A stretch of DNA of 13,193 nucleotides from JANNYA01 sp031422315 (GTDB lineage Bacteria > Pseudomonadota > Gammaproteobacteria > Xanthomonadales > SZUA-5). Positions 7,626-13,193 of the stretch are shown here, piece after piece. Location of the stretch: assembly GCA_031422315.1 (NCBI GenBank), contig JANOQN010000067.1:1-13193 (forward strand), written 5' to 3'. The position numbers and the translations under genes were made by a program. The number at the start of each line of letters is the position of its first letter. Within the stretch, counting starts at the first letter, position 1. The notes beneath the pieces were generated by a model. The model saw only the letters and a program-made list of their open reading frames with translations. It made no database searches and was not told where the DNA came from.

Positions 7626-10019
7626 ATGCAATTTTGGCGTGCAAAGGCGAGCAGTTCGGCGCGTAGTTTTTCTTTGGTAATTGCAAGTTTACTTCTACTG
7701 ATTTGGAGCGGCATTGCGATGGCGATGGAATGGACAGTCGCGTCTGAATTGCCCGCAGCGCGCAAAGCCACGCCGGCTGAGGCCAAGGCGCTAAACAAAG
7801 AATTTGGCGGCGCGCAGATTATGTATAACTTTGAGGACGGTGATTTCCTGAATCACGATGGTGATTTGCTCATCGATGGGAATTTTGACTGCGATGCTCG
7901 GCTGGTTGTGCGCGGCAATTTGAAGGTCAAAGGTCTATACAACGATTATCAAAACGACATTGGCGTATTGCTAGTGACGGGCAATATGTCAGCCCATCAG
8001 CTTTACAGCTGGGGCGCGCTCTACGTTGGCAAAGATTTGAATGTTGCGGGCTTGGCGTTGACGATTTACAACGACTTTACTTTTGAGGTGGCTGGCAAAG
8101 TGAATGCGCGGGCCTTGGTGATCAGCGATAAATCCGCCGACTATACCGCCGGCAAAATTGCGATTGAGCTAAACGATATGGGTGAAATCACTGATGCCGA
8201 TATGGATAACGCGGTGCGCGGATTTTTGCCTGAGTTGTTTACCAAACCCTCGCATTTTGAGCCGGAAATTGACGATTTTTACGGGCTGAATTTTGACAAC
8301 GGTGAAGCGCTTGAGCGAATGAGTGCGGGCCGCCCGATTTTTCGCGAAAAGCCCGCTGCTGCCGGGTTAGTCAATGACGTCAATCGCATGATGTCGAGTG
8401 ATTTGTCCGAAATCGATCAAGCTAAGTTGCTGGTTAAAGATCGACTTCTCGCGCAAATGCTGGCCAGCCGCCCGGATTTGAGCGATGCGATAGCAAAGCA
8501 GCTGGCGGCCTTGAAAGATCCGACGATTAACGACTGGCTGGCAGCCAGCAAGCCGGAGCTGATTTATGCGCAGAGTGTGCAAAATTCTGGCGATGCCGCA
8601 GAAATATCGCCCAAGTTAGCAGCAAGCTTGGCGGGCAATCCGGCCACGTCACTTGCTACGCTAGCCAAGCTTGCTGAGCACTCAAATGCGGGCGTTCGTG
8701 TGGCGCTGGCAAAATTTTCGGCCTTGCCTGATACCGCGCCAGGCCGCGCACTAGTCGATAAGCTGGTGTTGGATACCGACGCCAGCGTGCGCGCGGGGAT
8801 GTTAGATGCGTTTGGCTTTGCCAGCGCATTTGGCTGGGCGCTGAGTGACAGCACGATTGACGAGCGCCTGAAAGATACTGATCAAGCGACGTTAAATGCG
8901 CTGGCGTTTGCGCATTTGAATGCGGCGCAGGTCAAGCGCTTGATGGGGAAACTCGATGGTGATGGCGCGCTGCTGCTGGCTATTTCACTGCGTGAGCAAG
9001 CCGAGCAGGCGCGGCCAACGCGTTTATCCAGTACGGAAATTACTGGGTTTGCGCGGCAGATTGTGGCGCGTCCTGTGGTTGAAAATGAATACGGGCGCGC
9101 GAGCACGGAGGCGTTTTTCGCGCTGCCCGCAGCTGAGCAAGCCAGTGCGATTGTTGACCTCGTCAGCCGCAAAGCCATCGACGTCGATAATGTGATGCGC
9201 GAAAGCAATAGCCATGCGGTGTTGGAAAAGTTGGCCGCACTCTCTTTAGAAAACAGCAAAATGATCAGCGATAAGCTTGCAGAAAATCCGTTTCTGCCAG
9301 CGGCTTTACAGCTACAAATCGTGCAGCTCGCCAAAGCTGCTAAGCCCAAAGCCGAAGATGATTACGCCGATCACCCTATCGATGCGCTAGAAGAGTTGCT
9401 AGGTAACGATGCCAATGTGCCGGAAGCGATGAATCAGGCTGTAGATCTGGCGCTCGAACGCGGTTTGCAGCCCGCCGATGGCAGCTATCAAAATGCGCTA
9501 TTTCATGCCGACACCATGACGCCGCAGGCGATTGCGAAGCTTGATGCACGGCTCTCTAGCGATGATGATTGGGCTCTAACGCTGATGGGCCAGCCCGCTG
9601 CCACCGTTGCGCAGCGGGTCAAATCACTACGCCGTTGGTACGATGATGATGCCGATTTACAAAAGAGTTTATCCGGCGCGGAAAGCCTGAGTTTGCCGGA
9701 GTTCTATCTGCGCGCCGCGCAATCGGCTTCTATCGAGCTGCAAAAAATTGCGCTGCAACATGTGGATTTGCCGCTTGAGTTAGTCAAAAGTTTGCAGGCA
9801 TCAGCCGATACTGAGGTGGCGCAAGCGGCCATGCTACATCCGCAAATCGCACTCGACGCATTGCCGCTAGCAAAATTAGTTGACGTGGACGCGGTGAAAC
9901 ATCTGCCGCGTAAAAATCCCGACGACTGGCTGCGATTGAGCGAGCTACTGTCAAGCTTGAGTGCGCGCGCAGCGGCGCGTGCGCGCTATGCGCAGATGCT
10001 GCGAAAGGCGGTGCCGTAG
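7626..10019 (+). CDS. Exported protein with beta-helix-like N-terminal region and leucine-rich-variant/HEAT-like repeats
   Basis: The 797-residue product starts with a signal peptide (residues 1-33; basic n-region, core SLVIASLLLLIWSGIA, cleavage after AMA), so it is exported, probably to the periplasm or surface. Residues about 70-195 show short repeated strands of the form 'GDLLIDGNF', 'LVVRGNLKVKG', 'LLVTGNMSA', 'LYVGKDLNVAG', 'FEVAGKVNA'. This pattern is typical of right-handed beta-helices related to bactofilin/polymer-forming proteins. From about 250 to the end it is alpha-helical and Ala/Leu-rich; NPATSLATLAKLAEHS and AGVRVALAKF (about 338-365) match the leucine-rich repeat variant (LRV) motif, and similar units recur to residue 790. 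There is no catalytic motif. The start is fixed by the signal peptide, not by a strong Shine-Dalgarno. Likely role: scaffold or protein-protein interaction. Adjacency to the lol genes suggests an envelope function, which is inference. Confidence 0.85.
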   Translation: MQFWRAKASSSARSFSLVIASLLLLIWSGIAMAMEWTVASELPAARKATPAEAKALNKEFGGAQIMYNFEDGDFLNHDGDLLIDGNFDCDARLVVRGNLKVKGLYNDYQNDIGVLLVTGNMSAHQLYSWGALYVGKDLNVAGLALTIYNDFTFEVAGKVNARALVISDKSADYTAGKIAIELNDMGEITDADMDNAVRGFLPELFTKPSHFEPEIDDFYGLNFDNGEALERMSAGRPIFREKPAAAGLVNDVNRMMSSDLSEIDQAKLLVKDRLLAQMLASRPDLSDAIAKQLAALKDPTINDWLAASKPELIYAQSVQNSGDAAEISPKLAASLAGNPATSLATLAKLAEHSNAGVRVALAKFSALPDTAPGRALVDKLVLDTDASVRAGMLDAFGFASAFGWALSDSTIDERLKDTDQATLNALAFAHLNAAQVKRLMGKLDGDGALLLAISLREQAEQARPTRLSSTEITGFARQIVARPVVENEYGRASTEAFFALPAAEQASAIVDLVSRKAIDVDNVMRESNSHAVLEKLAALSLENSKMISDKLAENPFLPAALQLQIVQLAKAAKPKAEDDYADHPIDALEELLGNDANVPEAMNQAVDLALERGLQPADGSYQNALFHADTMTPQAIAKLDARLSSDDDWALTLMGQPAATVAQRVKSLRRWYDDDADLQKSLSGAESLSLPEFYLRAAQSASIELQKIALQHVDLPLELVKSLQASADTEVAQAAMLHPQIALDALPLAKLVDVDAVKHLPRKNPDDWLRLSELLSSLSARAAARARYAQMLRKAVP

Positions 10020-10193
10020 CTGGCTGGGCAATCTCCGAACAGAAAAAGCTCGTCACTATCCGTGCGTGCCAGCAGCGCCGTGTTTAAACCGAACGGCGTC
10101 GTGCGGCAGTGCGCTCACGGCGCCGATGCCCCATTTTGAGTAAAACCTGCAATGCGGCACCATCGACTTGATCCGTCGTTCTTAAATTTAGTT
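10020..10193. other. Intergenic spacer without recognised gene
   Basis: I see no gene between the stop at 10019 and the hairpin that begins at 10194. Positions 10180-10197 are AT-rich (TTAAATTTAGTTAAAC) and TTGATC at 10168-10173 is -35-like, but its partner 18 bases on (TTAAAC) is a poor -10. Small frames here have no family character or ribosome site. Confidence 0.4.
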
Positions 10194-10194
10194 A

Positions 10195-10233
10195 AACGAG
10201 CCCTAGCAATCCTTGCTGGGCTTGTTCGCTTTT
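10195..10233 (+). terminator. Terminator-like hairpin upstream of the choice-of-anchor gene
   Basis: AGCCC (10199-10203) plus AGCAA (10205-10209) pair exactly with TTGCT (10213-10217) plus GGGCT (10218-10222), leaving one bulged T at 10204 and a TCC loop. Outer pairs AACG/TGTT extend the stem to about 14 bp. The downstream sequence (TTCGCTTTT) is T-rich and the upstream side is A-rich, which fits an intrinsic terminator for the 7626-10019 gene. The T run is interrupted, so it could instead be a leader structure of the following gene. Confidence 0.5.
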
Positions 10234-10245
10234 AGATGCATCTAA
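10232..10245. repeat. 14-bp perfect palindrome, possible operator
   Basis: TTAGATGCATCTAA equals its own reverse complement. It lies between the terminator-like hairpin and the ribosome binding sites of the choice-of-anchor gene, a usual place for a dimeric repressor site. No regulator family is recognised from the sequence. Confidence 0.45.
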
Positions 10246-10275
10246 CATTCCTTAGCGGTGTCGACGAAGGAATGT
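10245..10275 (+). promoter_or_regulatory. Hairpin able to sequester a ribosome binding site
   Basis: ACATTCCTT (10245-10253) is the exact reverse complement of AAGGAATGT (10267-10275), giving a 9-bp stem with a 13-base loop. The 3' arm holds the Shine-Dalgarno GAAGGA core and the ATG at 10272-10274. The same 5' arm can pair equally with the second AAGGAATGT at 10294-10302, so alternative folds would hide one copy or the other. Function as translational control is inference. Confidence 0.45.
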
Positions 10276-10304
10276 CCCTTAGCTGTGTCGACGAAGGAAT
10301 GTCT
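10251..10304 (+). repeat. 27-bp tandem duplication carrying the ribosome binding site and ATG
   Basis: Copy 1 (10251-10277) and copy 2 (10278-10304) differ at only two positions (G/T at base 7 and C/T at base 27). Each contains GTCGACGAAGGAATGTC, so the Shine-Dalgarno GAAGGA is present twice (10266-10271 and 10293-10298). The unit is 27 bases, so the copies stay in the same reading frame as the gene. Confidence 0.9.
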
Positions 10305-11615
10305 ATGACTACCAGGATTTCTCACGGCGGGCGAAACTATATCTACCGGCACCGCTTACCATTGCTATCGCTGGGCGCGACTGCGCTATCGCTTTTGCTA
10401 AGCACGAATCTGCTGGCTGTACCGAAACTTGTCAATATCGGCCCCGTGCGTATTGATTATGGCACAGTGCGGGCGGGCTCAAGAGTGACAGTACCTGTCG
10501 TCGTTCGCAACCTTACTAATACAACGCTGAGTCTTGCCGGCGGCGGGTTTAATACTTTTAACGGTCATTTTGGCGCCGGTGGAACCTGTGGCGGGAGCTT
10601 AGCGGCAAACGCAGTTTGCGAATTTCGCTACTCCTTTCGCCCTGGTAATGGTGCCGGCACGGCCATTGATAACGCAACCAGCATTAGTATCTCTAATGGC
10701 GTAACCACGCAATCCGTAGCGCTCAACTTTACTGGCGTCGGTTTTGGATCAATGCTCGATGTACACCCGCGCAGCATCGACTTTGGCGAAGTGTTTGTCG
10801 GCGAAACAGTGACGGTTCCCGTGCGGCTATTCAATCCCACTGCGGACGCAGTGTCCTTTGCCGGCGGTGGTTTTAATCTTGCCAATGGCTTTAGCGCAAA
10901 CGCCGGAACCTGCGGCGGCGCCTTGGCCGCCGGCGCAAGTTGCTTCTTCAATTACCGGATCACACCATCCATGGTGGGTGAAATTACCAATCAAACTTCC
11001 TTCTCAGCATTTACTGCGGCGCCCATTGCAACGCAAAGTTACCCATTAAGCGTTCGTGGCACAGGAGTGAATACCGTTGGGCTGGTTCAAGCCGCTCCCG
11101 TGTCCATGGATTTCGGAATGGTTCGTGTTGGCTCAAGTGTCGTGACGCCCTTCGTGTTCACCAATATTTCCTCTACCCAAATCAACTTTGGTGGGGGCGG
11201 CTTTAGCGCACAAGGCAGCGACAACGGCGCCTTTTCGGGTGGTCTTGGGGGCGGGGCGGGCTGCACCTCGAGTGCGGCAAACTCCGGGTCAACCTGTGCG
11301 ATAAACTATCGCTTTGCGCCCAAAGAAATTCGTAATCACATGGGGTTCACAACCGTTTCTTTCTTTCGAACCGGGCAAAACCAATCTATTGCGCTCAACA
11401 TGACCGGCCAAGGTGTAGGCACTGTGGGTCAGCTTTCTGCCAGTGAAATTGATCTGGGCGAAATTTTGGTCGGTACGCAGCACAGCACCCGAATTACTTT
11501 AACGAAAACGACCGATTCTGCGCTGACCAATTTCGTCGGTGGCAGCTTACTCAGCCCCTTTTCGGCCACAGATAACTGCCCCGCTTCGCTCGCGCCCACT
11601 GCAAGTTGTGAGTAG
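10305..11615 (+). CDS. Secreted choice-of-anchor-D-like (ASPM/SPD2/Hydin-like) repeat protein, cut short by in-frame TAG
   Basis: I place the start at ATG 10305, which has GAAGGA six bases upstream; in-frame ATGs at 10236, 10272 and 10299 are less well placed. The 436-residue product has a signal peptide (core LPLLSLGATALSLLLSTNLLA, residues about 18-38). It then contains four repeats of roughly 105 residues. Each repeat has a strand of the type 'IDFGEVFVGETVTVPV', a GGGF turn, two cysteines (TCGGSLAANAVC in repeat 1, TCGGALAAGASC in repeat 2), and a closing 'L.GTG' strand. These are features of the choice-of-anchor D / ASPM-SPD2-Hydin immunoglobulin-like fold. The TAG at 11613-11615 falls right after the second Cys of repeat 4 (ASCE-stop), where repeats 1-3 have F, F and I, and the same frame continues with the missing half of the repeat. 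The gene is therefore probably a recent nonsense mutant, a read-through case, or contains a sequencing error. Likely extracellular; function unknown. Confidence 0.85.
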   Translation: MTTRISHGGRNYIYRHRLPLLSLGATALSLLLSTNLLAVPKLVNIGPVRIDYGTVRAGSRVTVPVVVRNLTNTTLSLAGGGFNTFNGHFGAGGTCGGSLAANAVCEFRYSFRPGNGAGTAIDNATSISISNGVTTQSVALNFTGVGFGSMLDVHPRSIDFGEVFVGETVTVPVRLFNPTADAVSFAGGGFNLANGFSANAGTCGGALAAGASCFFNYRITPSMVGEITNQTSFSAFTAAPIATQSYPLSVRGTGVNTVGLVQAAPVSMDFGMVRVGSSVVTPFVFTNISSTQINFGGGGFSAQGSDNGAFSGGLGGGAGCTSSAANSGSTCAINYRFAPKEIRNHMGFTTVSFFRTGQNQSIALNMTGQGVGTVGQLSASEIDLGEILVGTQHSTRITLTKTTDSALTNFVGGSLLSPFSATDNCPASLAPTASCE

Positions 11616-11771
11616 ACCATAAGCTTTAATGCCAACGCCTCCTCCATCGGCCCGCGGCAATCGCAAACTGCTATTTCATTCACCAATGCAGCGGGGTTGC
11701 AACCGGTGTTTAATCTAACGGTACGTGCCACCGGATTCGATTTGTCTTTTCGCAATGGCTTTGAGAATTAG
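11616..11771 (+). pseudogene. Severed 3' part of the choice-of-anchor gene (second half of repeat 4 and GFE tail)
   Basis: Directly after the TAG the frame runs on for 51 codons to a second TAG at 11769-11771. It encodes TISFNANASSIG..., QTAISF and FNLTVRATGF, which are the missing strands of repeat 4 (compare NYRFAP, QSIALNMTGQG in repeat 3). It finishes with DLSFRNGFEN, a tail like that of the neighbouring propeller protein. There is no start codon or ribosome site of its own, so it is the rest of the same gene. The intact ancestor would have had about 488 residues. Confidence 0.8.
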
Positions 11772-11895
11772 CGCCTGAGTTAAAAGCGAACAGTACTTTT
11801 TTGACAACCGTGTTGATCTTTATCAAGTCCAAGTTTTTCTGAGTGCTTTGGGCTCTGTGGCTTCAATTCTTCCGCGCTTACCTTCGTACCATTAA
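11772..11895. terminator. Convergent intergenic region with weak bidirectional hairpins
   Basis: This 124-base gap lies between two convergent genes, so it should end both transcripts. AAAAG...CTTTTTT around 11783-11803 could act on the plus strand. TTGAT-CTTT-ATCAA at about 11813-11826 is a 5-bp stem with T-rich sequence following on both sides. Neither is a strong GC-rich terminator. Confidence 0.35.
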
Positions 11896-13011
11896 CTATT
11901 CAAATCCACCCCGTAACAGCTCATCAGTAAACACGATATCAGTCTTGCGCCACACGCCCGCCAGCGCTTGATTGCTGCCTATAGGCGTAATCACCGCCCC
12001 GTTAGTGGACAGCTGTTGTTTGCTGATCTCATTAAGGCGACCAGTGAGCCCAAACTCGCTGATCGTATCTAGGCCGATCAGGTCAGATGCACCGCCAATC
12101 GCTGTGGTGCCCACCCAACGGCGCAGCGGTGTTCCGACCGGCGGCGCAAGCTCGGATCGGCGCGCATGGGCGATCGCCAAATTGCCGTTCGCGGCATTGA
12201 AAAAGGTAAAGAATACTGGCTCGCTGCCCAGGCTAGAATTGAAGCGTTTGGAAATAACCATGCGATGCACAGTTCCGGTAATCGCGGGCGATCCCGACGG
12301 CAAATTGAAAACAAAATCATTCGCCACCGACGTGCTCAAATTGTAAGCACGTACAGTACTGTTGAGTGCGGGCATATAGATCTCGCTACCATCAGGCGAG
12401 AAGCCGACAATCACGCTGCCACTGATCTGCACTTGGGTAAATAGACTCGCGGTCAGCGTACTGGGATGGACCACATAAAGGCCGTCATTGCAACCGCTCA
12501 AATAAACCCGACCATCTTGATGTACGGCGATATCGGTGGAGTTTTGGATGCAGGAATCAGGCAATGGCACCGTGGTGATTTCGGTGAGATCGGCGCTATT
12601 GATGACCGCAAGACCGATGCTTGGCGTGCCATTGGAGATGAGCTTCCAACTGTAGAGGCGGCTACCGTCTGGGCTGATGCCGATCGCACGATTTTGTTTG
12701 ATCCCTACCGCCACTTGGCCAACGACAGTGCGCGTGGTGGTGTCGATTGCATAGATCATGCCGCGTGCGGGGATACCGACACTAGGCAATAAGTAGCTGG
12801 CCAGATAGATGCGGTTGTAGTCGGGGCTGATTACCATTCTGGAAGGTTCATCACCCACACCGGTGATTGTGCGCACCACGCTCATGGTTTGCAAATCCAT
12901 GACTTGCACAGAACGATTGCTTGGCGCAGACAAGCTAATGTAGGCAAAAGGCGCGGCAAACACTGGTAAGGCGAGTAATGATAATGCGAGCGTCTGGATG
13001 ATTCGATTCAT
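11896..13011 (-). CDS. Secreted YVTN-type beta-propeller protein with C-terminal GFE tail
   Basis: The start at 13011 is set by a signal peptide (MNRIIQTLALSLLALPVFA, cleavage before APFAY) and by AGGAA at 13024-13020, eight bases upstream. A longer frame starting at 13119 would run through the intron-like element and is rejected. The 371-residue product contains repeated propeller blades of the YVTN family: 'VQVMDLQTMSVVRTI...GDEPSRMVISPDYNRIYLA', 'IYAIDTTTRTVVGQVAVG...AIGISPDGSRLYS', 'DIAVHQDGRVYLSG' and 'VIVGFSPDGSEIYMPALNSTVRAYNLST'. Six or seven blades are likely. The C terminus VFTDELLRGGFE resembles the end of the adjacent choice-of-anchor protein. Such propellers are usually binding or scaffold proteins; there is no enzyme motif. 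It is probably secreted or surface-attached. Its promoter must lie within 43 bases of, or inside, the intron-like element. Confidence 0.88.
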   Translation of the reverse strand: MNRIIQTLALSLLALPVFAAPFAYISLSAPSNRSVQVMDLQTMSVVRTITGVGDEPSRMVISPDYNRIYLASYLLPSVGIPARGMIYAIDTTTRTVVGQVAVGIKQNRAIGISPDGSRLYSWKLISNGTPSIGLAVINSADLTEITTVPLPDSCIQNSTDIAVHQDGRVYLSGCNDGLYVVHPSTLTASLFTQVQISGSVIVGFSPDGSEIYMPALNSTVRAYNLSTSVANDFVFNLPSGSPAITGTVHRMVISKRFNSSLGSEPVFFTFFNAANGNLAIAHARRSELAPPVGTPLRRWVGTTAIGGASDLIGLDTISEFGLTGRLNEISKQQLSTNGAVITPIGSNQALAGVWRKTDIVFTDELLRGGFE

Positions 13012-13093
13012 GGGGATGATTCCTGATTGGCATGTCGAGTAGCGCAGTGCGTGATCGCGGTAGGAATGCGCCTTACAGCGCACCCCCCGCACA

Positions 13094-13126
13094 GATCCCG
13101 GCGGGCGCAACTTACGCACCGGGCTC
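13094..13126 (-). ncRNA. Domain V-like catalytic hairpin of the group II intron
   Basis: This 33-base hairpin begins GAGCCCGG and closes with CCGGGATC, pairing 7 of 8 positions (G-A at position 3, where canonical domain V has G-U). It retains the AGC catalytic triad at positions 2-4. A U opposite CCG leaves a two-base bulge in the place expected of domain V, followed by a short GCGU/GCGC stem. The loop (AAGUU) is not the usual GNRA tetraloop, which is the main deviation. Confidence 0.5.
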
Positions 13127-13192
13127 CTGCCTTGGATGTTTGACGAGAAAGCGCATATTTGGCCACGGGTGCAGAATGCGCGGCATCGGAAG
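13112..13192 (-). CDS. C-terminal end of a protein inside the intron-like element, probably reverse transcriptase/maturase (partial)
   Basis: The frame is open from the right edge and encodes 26 residues ending LVKHPRQEPGA before a TAA at 13114-13112. The stop lies inside the domain V-like hairpin, so the protein end and ribozyme overlap. Intron-encoded reverse transcriptases end just before or within this region, which is why I assign it so. No catalytic domain is visible in this short piece; a transposase or unrelated protein is possible. Confidence 0.4.
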   Translation of the reverse strand, partial: LPMPRILHPWPNMRFLVKHPRQEPGA

Positions 13193-13193
13193 C

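Larger units (their letters stand above)
13054..13193 (-). mobile_element. 3' end of a probable group II intron (rest beyond the right edge)
   Basis: Read on the minus strand, the sequence shows in order the end of a protein-coding frame, a domain V-like hairpin (13126-13094), and a domain VI-like hairpin (13088-13059). The element would end in AU at 13055-13054. The order protein end - domain V - domain VI - terminal AY is that of bacterial group II introns. The run GGGATCTGTGCGGGGGG is one I associate with such intron ends, from memory only. The 5' end, the reverse transcriptase domain and the insertion site lie outside the window, so the call rests on the 3' end alone. Confidence 0.55.

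Noticed and set aside
8367..9349. Minus-strand open frames within the beta-helix/LRV gene
   Set aside because: They are products of the biased Ala/Leu-rich codon pattern of the plus-strand gene, with no recognisable protein features.
9961..10143. Small arginine-rich plus-strand frame across the end of the 7626-10019 gene
   Set aside because: It mostly overlaps the real gene in another frame and has no ribosome site or family resemblance.
10251..10304. CRISPR-like repeats
   Set aside because: There are only two directly abutting 27-base copies with no spacers, so this is a simple tandem duplication.
13012..13119. 36-residue N-terminal extension of the propeller protein
   Set aside because: It would cross the intron-like ribozyme sequence and place the signal peptide internally; ATG 13011 has AGGAA at the right distance.

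Overview
The window looks like chromosomal DNA of a Gram-negative gammaproteobacterium. A Lys/Xanthomonadales-like lineage is my best guess, based on a lipoprotein-export (Lol) ABC operon, Sec-type signal peptides, and two unrelated secreted proteins that both end in a '...GFE' tail. That assignment is inference; no rRNA or other taxonomic marker is present.

Layout. Positions 1-5139 (minus strand) hold the first 1713 codons of one uninterrupted giant secreted protein that runs off the left edge: signal peptide, two SdrD/Cna-B-like calcium-loop modules, a propeller-like stretch, a GEVED domain, a DUF11-like segment and a long glycine-rich region. A 332-bp AT-rich divergent spacer separates it from the plus-strand lol operon (5472-7416). 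This has a LolC/LolF-type permease whose stop overlaps the start of the LolD ATPase, and the two would extract lipoproteins from the inner membrane for transfer to LolA. Next, at 7626-10019 (plus), is a 797-residue exported protein with a beta-helix-like N-terminal part and leucine-rich-variant/HEAT-like repeats.

Positions 10020-10304 form a structured non-coding stretch: a strong terminator-like hairpin, a 14-bp perfect palindrome, a hairpin that would bury a ribosome binding site, and a 27-bp tandem duplication that copies that site. The gene behind it (10305 onward) encodes a secreted protein of four choice-of-anchor-D-like (ASPM/SPD2/Hydin-like) beta-sandwich repeats. It is interrupted in repeat 4 by an in-frame TAG at 11613-11615; the frame stays open afterwards for 51 codons and ends in a GFE-type tail. 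Convergent to it on the minus strand (11896-13011) is a secreted YVTN-type beta-propeller protein ending in GGFE. Just upstream of that gene, also on the minus strand, is what looks like the 3' end of a group II intron: the last 26 codons of its encoded protein, a domain V-like hairpin, and a domain VI-like hairpin with a bulged A eight bases from a terminal AU.

Taken together this is a cell-envelope and secretion neighbourhood: lipoprotein sorting genes flanked by four large exported, repeat-rich proteins, with a mobile ribozyme element at the right edge. No tRNA, rRNA, CRISPR array or complete insertion sequence was seen.
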